From Mycobacterium sp. GA-2829 (GTDB lineage Bacteria; Actinomycetota; Actinomycetes; Mycobacteriales; Mycobacteriaceae), in the NCBI RefSeq assembly GCF_001499965.1, contig NZ_LQIT01000017.1:39339-103338 (forward strand): a stretch of 64,000 nt of DNA. The letters are read 5' to 3'. This document shows positions 1-8,275 of the stretch, one piece after another. The stretch's first letter is position 1; each line of letters starts with the position of its first letter. A program made the translations under genes and the position numbers. A model generated the notes under the pieces. It made no database searches. It saw nothing but the letters and a program-made list of their open reading frames with translations, and was not told the origin of the DNA.

Positions 1-714
1 TTGCAGTTCGTGGAGAAGGTCATGATCACGCTCCGATCGGCCGCCGCCGACGACACCTGGTGCGCCCGGTTGCGCACCGACGTGGCCACGCGGCTGCTCG
101 ACGCGGGGGTGCCGGGGCTCGCGGTGAACGTCCGGGACGCGTCGGTGCGCGAATCGCTGATGACGCTGACGACCCTGGACCCTCCGGTGGTCGCCGTGGT
201 GAGCCTGTGGACCCAACAGTCCTACGGCCCCGACGTTTCCCGCGCGCTCGAGGTGCTGGCGGCCGAGTGTGACGCCGTGGCCGCCTATCTGGTCACCGAA
301 TCGGTCCCGATGCCCGCGCCGGTCACCGCACCGGGGGAGCGCACCGACGGGTTGGCGAACATCGCACTGTTGCGCAGGCCGGCCGATCTCGACGACGCGA
401 CGTGGCGGCACCGTTGGCACGTCGACCACACCCCGGTCGCGATCGCTACCCAGGCGACGTTCGGTTACACGCAGAACACCGTCGTGCGCCCGCTGACCGA
501 CGGCGCACCCGCGATCGACGCGATCGTCGAGGAACTGTTCCCGCAGGCGGCGGTGTCGGATCTGCACGCCTTCTTCGGGGCGGCCGACGACGCGGACCTG
601 ACCGACCGGATGCAGCGGATGCTCGCCAGCACAGCGGCGTTCGGCGCGGACCGCGACATCGACACGGTGCCCACCAGTCGGTACGTGCTGCGCAGCCCGT
701 TCGCGGCGGGCTGA
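1..714 (+). CDS. EthD-domain hypothetical protein (5' end uncertain)
   Basis: The frame is open from the first base, so the true start may lie upstream; in-frame alternatives are a GTG at 10 and an ATG at 22 (MITLRSAAADD). The protein of up to 237 residues has a region around residues 120-165 with the WRHRWHVDHTPVA pattern typical of EthD-like ferredoxin-fold domains, which in other proteins are linked to oxidation or ether degradation. No catalytic residue can be assigned. It is followed after 15 bases by an enoyl-CoA hydratase on the same strand, so the two are probably co-transcribed and the product may serve acyl-CoA or aromatic catabolism. That role is inferred from context only. Confidence 0.6.
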   Translation: MQFVEKVMITLRSAAADDTWCARLRTDVATRLLDAGVPGLAVNVRDASVRESLMTLTTLDPPVVAVVSLWTQQSYGPDVSRALEVLAAECDAVAAYLVTESVPMPAPVTAPGERTDGLANIALLRRPADLDDATWRHRWHVDHTPVAIATQATFGYTQNTVVRPLTDGAPAIDAIVEELFPQAAVSDLHAFFGAADDADLTDRMQRMLASTAAFGADRDIDTVPTSRYVLRSPFAAG

Positions 715-729
715 CGATACGCTGCTGCG

Positions 730-1488
730 GTGACCCTGCAGATCAACGACGCCGACGGGGTGCGGACCGTCACGCTGGACCGGCCCGAGGCGCTGAACGC
801 CTTCAACGAGGCGCTCTACGACGCGACGACGGTGGCGCTGCGCGACGCCGACGCCGACCCGGCGGTGGCCGTCGTCCTGCTCACGGGAGCGGGCCGGGCG
901 TTCAGCGCCGGAAACGACCTCCACGAGATGGCCGCCCGTGTCACCGATCCGAACTTCCAGTCCGGTGAACACGGCTTCCAGGGCCTCATGGAGGCGCTCC
1001 TGGAGCTGCGAAAGCCGTTGGTGTGCGCGGTGAACGGGCTCGCGGTCGGTATCGGCACCACGATCCTGGGCTACGCGGACCTGGTGTTCATGGCGACCAC
1101 CGCGCGGCTGAAGTGCCCGTTCACCAGCCTGGGGGTGGCGCCGGAGGCGGGGTCGTCGTATCTGTTGCCGCAGTTGATGGGCCGCCAGAACGCGGCCTGG
1201 ATGCTGATGTCGTCGGAGTGGGTGTCGGCCGCCGACGCCCAGCGCATGGGGATCGCCTGGCAGGTGTGCGAACCGGACGACCTGCTCGCCGAGGCGCACC
1301 GGCACGCCGCACTGCTGGCATCGCGGCCCATCCCGAGCCTGATCGCGGTCAAGGAGACGATCGTCGAGCCGACGCGGGCGGAGATCAAGGCCGCCATCGC
1401 CCGTGAGTACGCGAAGTTCGAGGTGCTGCTGGGCGCGGCCGCCAACAGCGATGCGCTCGCCGCGTTCGCCGACCGCGGGAAGGGCTGA
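730..1488 (+). CDS. Enoyl-CoA hydratase/isomerase family protein
   Basis: This 252-residue protein has the crotonase fold, full length for the family. The two oxyanion-hole segments are visible as SAGNDL (residues 59-64) and NGLAVGIG (102-109), and the active-site stretch GVAPEAGSSYLLP (135-147) keeps the usual Glu-Ala/Gly-Ser-Ser pattern. Crotonases hydrate or isomerise 2-enoyl-CoA thioesters in beta-oxidation; the precise acyl chain cannot be read. A GTG start at 730 is chosen because homology-like sequence (MTLQINDADG) begins there, 15 bases after the EthD gene, suggesting an operon with it. The gene ends just before the convergent Bfd gene. Confidence 0.9.
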   Translation: MTLQINDADGVRTVTLDRPEALNAFNEALYDATTVALRDADADPAVAVVLLTGAGRAFSAGNDLHEMAARVTDPNFQSGEHGFQGLMEALLELRKPLVCAVNGLAVGIGTTILGYADLVFMATTARLKCPFTSLGVAPEAGSSYLLPQLMGRQNAAWMLMSSEWVSAADAQRMGIAWQVCEPDDLLAEAHRHAALLASRPIPSLIAVKETIVEPTRAEIKAAIAREYAKFEVLLGAAANSDALAAFADRGKG

Positions 1489-1494
1489 GCCGGC

Positions 1495-1701
1495 TCAGGC
1501 CCGCGACGGACACCCGTTGTACTGGGTGGCGCACCCGTTCACGTTGTGCGCCTCGATGATCGCCCGCAGGGTGCGCCGGCAGCGGCCGCATTCGCTGCCC
1601 GCCCCGCAGGCCTCGGCGATCTCCTTCGACGTCGACGCGCCGGATGCGACCACGTCGTTGACGACGTGGCTGGTGACTCCCACACACAGGCAGACGAACA
1701 C
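1495..1701 (-). CDS. Bacterioferritin-associated ferredoxin (Bfd-like)
   Basis: A 68-residue protein of the BFD-like [2Fe-2S] family. Ligands C4 and C6 (CLC) and C38 and C41 (CGRC) form the expected pattern, with an additional Cys at 32. Bfd proteins pass electrons to bacterioferritin so that stored ferric iron is reduced and released. The gene sits 3 bases downstream of the 1705-2337 gene on the same strand and therefore behind the IdeR-like box at 2372, while bacterioferritin itself is divergently encoded at 2578. This arrangement fits an iron-starvation-induced iron-release partner. The family call is firm; partnership with the neighbouring Bfr is inferred from position and from the known biology of Bfd. 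Confidence 0.88.
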   Translation of the reverse strand: MFVCLCVGVTSHVVNDVVASGASTSKEIAEACGAGSECGRCRRTLRAIIEAHNVNGCATQYNGCPSRA

Positions 1702-1704
1702 GGC

Positions 1705-2337
1705 CTATTCCTCGTCGTCCACGGTCATGACGTGAGCCAGCTTGCCCACGAAGAGGCTGGGGTAGGCGCCGAGGCCGGCCCGCGACATCCATTCGGCGGA
1801 GGCGTCCGGATGGTCGATCCACTGGCGGGCGCTGCGCTCGTCGTCGATCTCCTGCAGGATCATCACCTCCTGCCCGTCGTCGAGGGCCTGGTAGACCCAC
1901 ACCTTGCGGACACCGGCCTCGCGGAACCGGCCCAGCCCGTCGTGCACCTTGACCATGAGCGACTCCACGTCGTCGACCGCGGCCATCGCCCCGACGATGA
2001 CGCCGGCGACGTGGCGTTGCGAACTCGGCCCGTCCAGGTCGATCTTCTCGACCACCTCACCGCCGAATACCGGCGGAATGTCGTCGACCCCGGCGATGTC
2101 GAACCATTCGAATATCGCGGGGGACCGCAGCACATCGCGCACCGACGTGGCGTGACGAATACCGATGGTCGTCAGCAACCGGCCGGGCTCCCAAATGGAC
2201 CGGTACACCACCACATGGTGTGCGCCCATTGATTTCAAACCGGCTTTCTTCGATACCAGCCAGGCCCACATGTTATCGGGATCGCCGACACGGAAATCGC
2301 ACGCGAGAATGAACGAGTGGAGATCGTAATCACCCAT
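1705..2337 (-). CDS. Conserved hypothetical protein, iron-box controlled
   Basis: I do not recognise a characterised function for this 210-residue protein. Its C-terminal half (about residues 110-205) resembles a dimeric alpha/beta barrel: KVWVYQALDD, EVMILQEIDD and a closing WMSRAGLG segment recall antibiotic-biosynthesis-monooxygenase or REDY-type folds. The start at 2337 (MGDYDLHSF) is preferred to an in-frame ATG at 2370 because AGGTGG lies about 8 bases upstream of it and because the 2370 start would touch the IdeR-like box. It forms a likely operon with the Bfd gene 3 bases downstream. A role in iron or haem metabolism is inferred from this context only. Confidence 0.75.
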   Translation of the reverse strand: MGDYDLHSFILACDFRVGDPDNMWAWLVSKKAGLKSMGAHHVVVYRSIWEPGRLLTTIGIRHATSVRDVLRSPAIFEWFDIAGVDDIPPVFGGEVVEKIDLDGPSSQRHVAGVIVGAMAAVDDVESLMVKVHDGLGRFREAGVRKVWVYQALDDGQEVMILQEIDDERSARQWIDHPDASAEWMSRAGLGAYPSLFVGKLAHVMTVDDEE

Positions 2338-2371
2338 TCTTTTCCACCTGTCGGAGACGCGCGCGTGCATG

Positions 2372-2390
2372 TTAGTGCAGTCTAACCTTA
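2372..2390 (-). promoter_or_regulatory. IdeR-type iron box
   Basis: The 19-mer TTAGTGCAGTCTAACCTTA matches the mycobacterial IdeR consensus TWAGGTWAGSCTWACCTWA at 15 of 19 positions; the right half is perfect. It lies 35-53 bases upstream of the 2337 start, a position suited to repression of the hypothetical/Bfd operon when iron is plentiful. The divergent bacterioferritin gene starts 188 bases away; in M. tuberculosis bfrA is IdeR-activated, so an effect on both sides is possible but not shown by the sequence. Confidence 0.7.
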
Positions 2391-2577
2391 CTTAGGACAG
2401 CCAGTCCAGAGAACTCGGCCCGAGACCTCCGCAGCAACCCCGCGCGGGGCCGTACGGCGCCGAAAACACGCCGCTGTCAAGCGAAACGGCTGGCCATGCC
2501 CACCGGATCGGACTAGATTGACGGTGTACGGCAAACAGCGAGACCCAGCCGCCCACCACAGTGCCTAGGAGAGATCC

Positions 2578-3057
2578 ATGCAAGGCGATCCCGACGTCCT
2601 GAAATTGCTCAACGAGCAGTTGACAAGTGAATTGACGGCGATCAACCAATATTTCCTGCATTCCAAGATGCAGGAGAGCTGGGGCTTCACCGAATTAGCC
2701 GGACACACCCGCGATGAATCGTTCGACGAAATGCGTCACGCAGAGGCGATCACCGATCGAATTCTTCTGCTGAATGGTCTGCCGAATTATCAGCGACTGT
2801 TCTCCCTACGGGTGGGTCAGACACTCCGTGAACAATTCGAGGCCGACCTCGCGATCGAATACGAGGTGGCCGAGCGCCTCAAACCGGGCATCATCATGTG
2901 CCGCGAGAAGAGCGACACCACCAGCGCCAACCTGCTCGAGATGATCCTCGCCGACGAGGAGAAGCACATCGACTACCTCGAGACACAGCTGGAGCTGATG
3001 GACAAGCTCGGCGAGCAGCTCTACGCCGCGCAGTGCGTGTCGCGGCCGCCGAAGTAA
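2578..3057 (+). CDS. bfrA: Bacterioferritin (haem-containing iron storage)
   Basis: This 159-residue protein is nearly superimposable on mycobacterial BfrA. The di-iron ferroxidase ligands E18, E51, H54, E94, E127 and H130 are all present, and M52 is the haem ligand between subunits. Twenty-four such subunits make a shell that oxidises Fe(II) and stores it as mineral. A good ribosome site (TAGGAGAG) precedes the ATG. The first part of the gene is visibly richer in A+T than its surroundings. Its divergent partner is the Bfd-containing operon, so storage and release functions flank a single regulatory region. Confidence 0.97.
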   Translation: MQGDPDVLKLLNEQLTSELTAINQYFLHSKMQESWGFTELAGHTRDESFDEMRHAEAITDRILLLNGLPNYQRLFSLRVGQTLREQFEADLAIEYEVAERLKPGIIMCREKSDTTSANLLEMILADEEKHIDYLETQLELMDKLGEQLYAAQCVSRPPK

Positions 3058-3097
3058 TCGGCGCCGCCGTTCGCGTGCGCCGCGTAGCATGCGGCCC

Positions 3098-3592
3098 ATG
3101 AGCCGAATCGGGGATGCCGCCGGTGACTTCGCCGATGACGACGTGACGGCCTTCGCGGTCCGCTCACCCGACCTCGGTGCGGCCCTGGCCGGGTTCAGTC
3201 ACGCCGTCTACACCAAGAATCGATTGCCCATGCGGGTAAGGGAACTGGCGCGGATCGTGATCGCGAACGCCAACGAATGCGTGGTGTGTCAGAACACGCG
3301 CGACTCCGAGGGCGAGGCGGCAGGCGTCGACGAGGATCTCTATCTGCATGCCGACCAGTGGCGGACCTGGCCGGGATACAGCGCTGCCGAGCGAATCGCC
3401 GCCGAGTTCGCGCACCGGTTCGCCACCGACCACATCGGATTGCGTGAGGACGACGACTTCTGGGCCAGGGCCGGTGAGCACTTCGACGCGGACCTGATCA
3501 CCGACCTCGCCCTGTCGTGCGCGATGTGGGTGGGCATGGGGCGGGTGCTGCGCACGCTCGACATCGGCCAGGCCTGCAAGCTGACCCTCTAG
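3098..3592 (+). CDS. AhpD-like/carboxymuconolactone decarboxylase family protein
   Basis: A 164-residue all-helical protein of the CMD/AhpD superfamily, carrying the redox pair C61-x-x-C64 in ECVVCQNTR after the family's RVRELARIVIAN helix. AhpD-type members act as disulfide reductants for peroxiredoxins; others have unknown substrates. Start at 3098 (MSRIGDAAG) is chosen over an in-frame ATG at 3089. It is 13 bases upstream of glnA3, so the pair is probably an operon. Physical linkage to bacterioferritin could reflect oxidative-stress protection, but that is inference. Confidence 0.85.
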   Translation: MSRIGDAAGDFADDDVTAFAVRSPDLGAALAGFSHAVYTKNRLPMRVRELARIVIANANECVVCQNTRDSEGEAAGVDEDLYLHADQWRTWPGYSAAERIAAEFAHRFATDHIGLREDDDFWARAGEHFDADLITDLALSCAMWVGMGRVLRTLDIGQACKLTL

Positions 3593-3605
3593 AACCGTCG
3601 ACGCC

Positions 3606-4958
3606 ATGGCCGCCAAACCCCTCGCCGCAGCCGCCATCGCGCAACTGGAGTCCGATGGCGTCGCCACCCTGATCGGTACGGTCGTCAACCCAGCGGGGCT
3701 CACCCACGCCAAGACGATCCCGCTGCGCCGGATGGGCGCGTTCGCCGAACCCGGTCTCGGCGCCAGCCCGGTCTGGCACGCGTTCACCATCGACCAGACC
3801 GGCATCGTGTTCGGCGACGCGATCAGCGTCGTCGGCGATCAACGGATCCGCATCGACCTCGGCGGTCTGCGCATCCTGGGCGACGGATTGGCCTGGGCGC
3901 CAGGAGGATTCTTCGACCAGAACGGCGAGCCCGACCCGTACTGCGCACGCGGCGCCCTGCGCCGGGTGGAGGAGCGGTTGGCCGCCGCGGGCCTGACCGC
4001 CGCTGTCGGGCACGAGATGGAGTTCGTGCTGGTCGGCGCCGACGGCGGCCGGCTGCCCGCCACCCTGTGGGCACAGTACGGACTGGCCGGGGTGCTCGAG
4101 TACGAGGGGTTCGTCCGCGACGTGACCGATGCCGCGACCAGCTCAGGGGTGCCGATCGAACAGTTCCATCCCGAGTACGGGGCCAACCAGTTCGAGATCT
4201 CACTGCCCCCGACGACCCCGGTCGCGGCGGCGGATCTGCTGGTGCTGATGCGGATCATCGTGGGGCGGGTGGCTCGCCGGTACGGGCTGCGGGTGAGCCT
4301 GTCACCGGTCCCGTTCGCGGGCAGCGTGGGAAACGGTGCCCATCAACACTTCTCGCTACGGCGCGGGAGGACCCCGCTGTTCTCCGGTGGGACCGGTGCG
4401 CACGGGATGACCGCGGAGGGTGAGCACGCCGTGGCGGGGCTGGTCGCCGGACTGGCCGAGGCGCAGGGCGTGCTGTGCGGTTCGGTGCTGTCCGGGCTGC
4501 GGATGCAACCGGGTCATTGGTCGGGCGCCTACATCTGCTGGGGCACCGAGAACCGAGAGGCCGCGGTGCGGTTCCTGCAGGACGGACCGGGCAGCGTGCA
4601 CGGCGGCAACGTCGAGGTCAAGATCGTCGACCCGTCGGCCAACCCCTACCTCGCCTCGGCGGCCATCCTCGGGCTCGCGCTCGACGGGATCGAACGCGAG
4701 CGCGCGCTGCCACCGGAAACCGGCGTGGACCCGGCCACGCTGACCGAAACCCAACGCGCACAGGCGGGTACGGTACTGCTCCCGACCCGCCAGCTCGACG
4801 CCCTGCACGCCCTCGACCAGTCCACGCTCATGCGCGGCATCCTGGGCGATCAGGTGGTCGACAGTGTGGTCGCGGTACGCCGCTACGAATCGGAACATTT
4901 CGGCGGGTTGTCCCCGGAGGAGCAGACCGAACTGTTCCGGATGGCGTGGAGTGTGTGA
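3606..4958 (+). CDS. glnA3: Glutamine synthetase-family enzyme GlnA3
   Basis: This 450-residue protein matches the divergent mycobacterial GlnA3 (Rv1878) along its whole length. The N-terminal beta-grasp half is short; the catalytic GS domain from about residue 110 shows the metal/ATP motifs GHEMEFVL, the GAHQHFSL loop and the NPYLASAAI segment. Actinobacterial GlnA3/GlnA4 paralogues ligate glutamate to polyamines or ethanolamine instead of ammonia, so a gamma-glutamylation role in polyamine or amine detoxification is more likely than bulk nitrogen assimilation; the substrate is not decidable here. The bfrA-glnA3 order agrees with M. tuberculosis. No adenylylation-site Tyr context typical of GlnA1 is recognised. 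Confidence 0.88.
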   Translation: MAAKPLAAAAIAQLESDGVATLIGTVVNPAGLTHAKTIPLRRMGAFAEPGLGASPVWHAFTIDQTGIVFGDAISVVGDQRIRIDLGGLRILGDGLAWAPGGFFDQNGEPDPYCARGALRRVEERLAAAGLTAAVGHEMEFVLVGADGGRLPATLWAQYGLAGVLEYEGFVRDVTDAATSSGVPIEQFHPEYGANQFEISLPPTTPVAAADLLVLMRIIVGRVARRYGLRVSLSPVPFAGSVGNGAHQHFSLRRGRTPLFSGGTGAHGMTAEGEHAVAGLVAGLAEAQGVLCGSVLSGLRMQPGHWSGAYICWGTENREAAVRFLQDGPGSVHGGNVEVKIVDPSANPYLASAAILGLALDGIERERALPPETGVDPATLTETQRAQAGTVLLPTRQLDALHALDQSTLMRGILGDQVVDSVVAVRRYESEHFGGLSPEEQTELFRMAWSV

Positions 4959-4976
4959 CCCCGGCCGTGTGACGCC

Positions 4977-5420
4977 CTAGATCATCCCGGTCGCGTCGAA
5001 GACCCACGACGTGTCGGCCGACGCGAGATCCTCGAGCCACGTGGGCGGTGCGGTGGCCGTCAACCCCGCCATGTCCCAGTAGTCCTTCCAGAGCGCGATC
5101 TTGCCGTCCTCGATCCGGTGCACCGTGACGAACCGCAGCAGGGCGGTCTCCCCGCCGGCCCACTCCCACGTCTCGGAGTGCTCGTACATCACGTCGACCC
5201 CGTTGTCGACCAGCAGGCCGTCGTGGTTCTCGTAGCCGGCGAGCGGTTCGAGACCGACCTTGAGCCGCTTGACGATGTCGTCGGGGCCACGCGCGGCGAG
5301 CGCCGGGCCGAGCGGCATGTCGGCGTAGATGCAGTCGGGGGCCAGGAAGGTCTTCACCGCGTCCCAGTCCCGGGCCGACAGCGACTTCCACATCCCCAGC
5401 ACCGTGTTCTCAACGGACAC
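4977..5420 (-). CDS. Limonene-1,2-epoxide hydrolase-type protein (SnoaL fold)
   Basis: A 147-residue alpha+beta-barrel protein of the limonene-epoxide-hydrolase class, the same size as mycobacterial EphG. The late segment HRIEDGKI...WKDYWDM keeps the Arg and Asp residues expected for the Asp-Arg-Asp catalytic set. Such enzymes add water directly to small epoxides, and EphG-type members have been proposed to act on sterol or fatty-acid epoxides. The GTG start at 5420 lies 11 bases inside the 3' end of the upstream amidohydrolase gene, with GACGGAG upstream, so translation is likely coupled. Confidence 0.8.
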   Translation of the reverse strand: MSVENTVLGMWKSLSARDWDAVKTFLAPDCIYADMPLGPALAARGPDDIVKRLKVGLEPLAGYENHDGLLVDNGVDVMYEHSETWEWAGGETALLRFVTVHRIEDGKIALWKDYWDMAGLTATAPPTWLEDLASADTSWVFDATGMI

Positions 5421-7197
5421 CGGCGAACTCCGTCGTCGGGGCGTCCACCGCGGGGGCACGGTGCGCGGCGCGCAGGAACCGTCCGGTGCGGTGCCTGCCG
5501 ACCAGGGCGGTCGGCGCCCCGTCGCGGAACACCGTGTGCCCGCTGACCAGAACCGCGCTGACGGTGTGGTCGTTGCGGTTGACCATGCGCTCGAGGCCGC
5601 CGTAGAAGTCGACGCCGTCCTCGGCGTACGCGTCGAGCGAGGCGTCGAGGCGCGCGGGGTCGATCACCGCGAGGTCGGCGCGGTCACCCACGCGTAGGTG
5701 GCCGGCGTCGAGGCGGTACCAGTCGGCGAGTTCACCGGTGAGCCGGTGCACCGCCTGCTCGACACTCATGAACGGGTGACCGGCCCGCTCGGCGTCGTGG
5801 ACGTGACGCAGCAGGCGCAGCCCCATGTTGTAGAACGCCATGTTGCGCAGGTGCGCCCCGGCGTCGGAGAACCCCATCTGGATGCCCGGATCGCGCGCGA
5901 GTTTCTTGAGGACGTCGGGCCGGTGGTTCGAAATCGTTGTCCGCCAACGGACCTGGCGGCCGTACTCCAGCACCAGATCGAGGAACGCGTCGACGGGGTG
6001 CAGACCGCGCTCCACACCGACCTGGCCGAAGGACTTGCCGATCAGTGTGGCGTCCGGACAGCCGACGATCTCGGCGTCGAAGAAATCGCGCTGCCAGACC
6101 CGGACCCCCATCTTGTTCTCGTAGTCCTTGCGGAACCGGCGTCGGTAGTCCTCGTCGCGCATCAGCGCGTTGCGCTCGACCTCGTCGCGCAGGTGCAGTG
6201 CGGCCGCGCCGGCGCCGAACTCCTCGAACACGACGAGGTCGATCCCGTCGGCGTACACCTCGAACGGCACCGGCAGGTGCTGCCAGCGGAAGTTGCCGCC
6301 GAGCCGGTTGACCGCGCGGGCGGCCGGTCCGAGGATCCGGACCGCGTACGGATTGGCCTTCACGTCGGCCGCCGAGAGCAGGCTGGTCTTGAGCGGGTTG
6401 CGGAACACGCCGAGCGACTGGGCCAGCTGGGAGCCGAGATTGAGCGGGTTGGCGATGTCGGGTCCGGACTGCAGCACCCGGCCGGCGCGGCGCAGCAGGG
6501 CTTTGAGCCGACGCAGTTCGCGGGGTTTGGCGTAGGTCGACGGCAGGGTCCGCGAGCGGCAGGTGTCACCGTCGAGTTTGTCGAACAGCAACTGCTGGGA
6601 GGACATCCCGACGAACCCGGCGGCCAGCGCTTCGGAGAGCATCTCCTCCAGCCGGGCCTGCTCGGCGCGGGTGGGCCGTTCGGTCTTGCGGGTGGCGCGG
6701 TCGAGGCCCATGACGGCGGTCCGCATGTCGCTGTGACCGATGAACGCGCACACGTTGGGGCCGAGCGGACGCGATTCGAGGGCGGCGACGTAGTCCTCGC
6801 ACGACATCCAGGTCTTGTGCCGGTCGACCGCGGCGATGACGTGTTCGCGGGGGATGGCCTCGACCCGGCCGAACAAGTCCCCGGCGTCCTCGCCGTCGAC
6901 GTGGATGGTGGACAGCGAACAGGATCCGAGCATCACCGTCGTCACGCCGTGGCGCAGTGACTCGCTGAGGGCGGGGCCCTCGAGCACCTCGACGTCGTAA
7001 TGGGTGTGGATGTCGATCATCCCCGGAATGACCCATTTGCCCGCGGCGTCGATGACCTGCGGGCAGCCGGTGGTGTCGAGGTCGTCGGCGGTGATGGTGA
7101 CGATGTGGCCGGCGCGGATGCCGATGCTGCGGATCGCCGACGGCGCTCCGGTGCCGTCGAACCAGCGGCCGTTGGCGATGATCGTGTCGTAGGTCAC
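5410..7197 (-). CDS. N-acyl-D-amino-acid deacylase-like amidohydrolase
   Basis: A metal-dependent amidohydrolase of about 595 residues. The N-terminal beta-sandwich strand opens with TIIANGRWFDGTG, the first metal site is DIHTHYD, and GFSDAGAHLRNM near the C-terminal third gives the conserved Asp and His. The closing RVGDRADLAVIDP is typical of the superfamily's composite domain. D-aminoacylases hydrolyse N-acyl-D-amino acids, but this branch (like Rv2913c) is poorly characterised. GTG at 7197 is preferred because family members begin there; a TTG at 7233 would add 12 residues. It heads a two-gene operon with the epoxide-hydrolase-like gene. Confidence 0.82.
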   Translation of the reverse strand: MTYDTIIANGRWFDGTGAPSAIRSIGIRAGHIVTITADDLDTTGCPQVIDAAGKWVIPGMIDIHTHYDVEVLEGPALSESLRHGVTTVMLGSCSLSTIHVDGEDAGDLFGRVEAIPREHVIAAVDRHKTWMSCEDYVAALESRPLGPNVCAFIGHSDMRTAVMGLDRATRKTERPTRAEQARLEEMLSEALAAGFVGMSSQQLLFDKLDGDTCRSRTLPSTYAKPRELRRLKALLRRAGRVLQSGPDIANPLNLGSQLAQSLGVFRNPLKTSLLSAADVKANPYAVRILGPAARAVNRLGGNFRWQHLPVPFEVYADGIDLVVFEEFGAGAAALHLRDEVERNALMRDEDYRRRFRKDYENKMGVRVWQRDFFDAEIVGCPDATLIGKSFGQVGVERGLHPVDAFLDLVLEYGRQVRWRTTISNHRPDVLKKLARDPGIQMGFSDAGAHLRNMAFYNMGLRLLRHVHDAERAGHPFMSVEQAVHRLTGELADWYRLDAGHLRVGDRADLAVIDPARLDASLDAYAEDGVDFYGGLERMVNRNDHTVSAVLVSGHTVFRDGAPTALVGRHRTGRFLRAAHRAPAVDAPTTEFAGVR

Positions 7198-7285
7198 GTT
7201 GTCATAGAACAGTCCGGGTGGCGCGGGTGTCAACGATTCCAGTGAACAGGTTTCGGCATGTGTCTACTTGCACGCTGAGCTGCGG

Positions 7286-8209
7286 CTATCTACTCCAATT
7301 GTCCGGCCGGCGGCCGTCGACGTCGGTGAACCCGTACTCGCGGGCCAAGTGTGCCGAGGACACCGACCGCTGATTCCACCGGCCGCGTCGGGCGTCGGCG
7401 GCGATGGCGGCGACCCCGCGTCCGACGTAGCGGGGCGTTTCGGAGTCGGCGAACCCTGGCGGGGCGGTCGGATGGCCGCCGGGCCGGTCCGGTTCCAGCG
7501 CCGTGCGCCAGTCCGCCTCGGTGACCCCGTAGTTGTCGAGCATCATCTCCGACCGCAACCAGCCGGGGGTCACGGCGACCGCGGTGGCGCCGAAGCCCGC
7601 CAGTTCGTGTCCGTGGCTGAACGCCAACCGGTTGACCGCGCATTTCACGAGGTCGTAGAACACCGAGAGTCGGTAGTTCGTCGCATCGTAATCGGCTGTG
7701 CCATCGGTGATCTCGACCAGCAGGCCGCCGGGCCGTTCGACCAGCAGCGGCAGCAGGGCGTGTGAGGTGATGAGGTGGGTGTGCAGGCCGAGCTCGACGA
7801 TGCGAAGTCCGTCGTCCAGATCGTGTCGCCACATCGGGCGGCCCCACGTCGAGGGCGGACCCTTGAGAACCTCGGCGCCCCAGATGTCGTTGACCAGGAT
7901 GTCGAGATGGGCGTGGTCGGCGCGGACCCGGTCGGCCAGCGCGCGCACCTGGGCGATGTCGAGGTGGTCGACCCGGTGCGCGACGCCGAGTCCGCCGAGC
8001 GCGGTGACCGACTCCGCGGTCTCCTCGATCGTCTCGGGCCGGTCGTAGTCGGAGCCGCCGCGCCCGGCGCGCGTGCTGCGGCCGGTGCAGACGACCGTGG
8101 CGCCCGCCTCCCCGAGGGCGGCGGCGATCCCGCGCCCGGCTCCGCGGGTGGCGCCCGCGACCACCGCGACGCGGCCGCGTAACGCGTCCGGATCTGGACG
8201 CCACGTCAT
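7286..8209 (-). CDS. Short-chain dehydrogenase/reductase
   Basis: A 307-residue SDR. The nucleotide motif is GATRGAGRG near residue 20, the NDIWGAE segment replaces the classical NNAG, and YDLVK supplies the catalytic Tyr-x3-Lys. The length and the altered NNAG suggest a divergent classical SDR whose substrate cannot be predicted. The start at 8209 (MTWRPDP) avoids overlap with the divergent lipoprotein gene at 8276, leaving a 66-base promoter region. A longer frame upstream to 8323 is treated as spurious extension. Confidence 0.85.
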   Translation of the reverse strand: MTWRPDPDALRGRVAVVAGATRGAGRGIAAALGEAGATVVCTGRSTRAGRGGSDYDRPETIEETAESVTALGGLGVAHRVDHLDIAQVRALADRVRADHAHLDILVNDIWGAEVLKGPPSTWGRPMWRHDLDDGLRIVELGLHTHLITSHALLPLLVERPGGLLVEITDGTADYDATNYRLSVFYDLVKCAVNRLAFSHGHELAGFGATAVAVTPGWLRSEMMLDNYGVTEADWRTALEPDRPGGHPTAPPGFADSETPRYVGRGVAAIAADARRGRWNQRSVSSAHLAREYGFTDVDGRRPDNWSR

Positions 8210-8275
8210 GACGCGAGTATGGCGGTCCCGGGCAAGCGGCACCGCCGGTTCGGCGAGAAGCGCATACTCGCGAAC

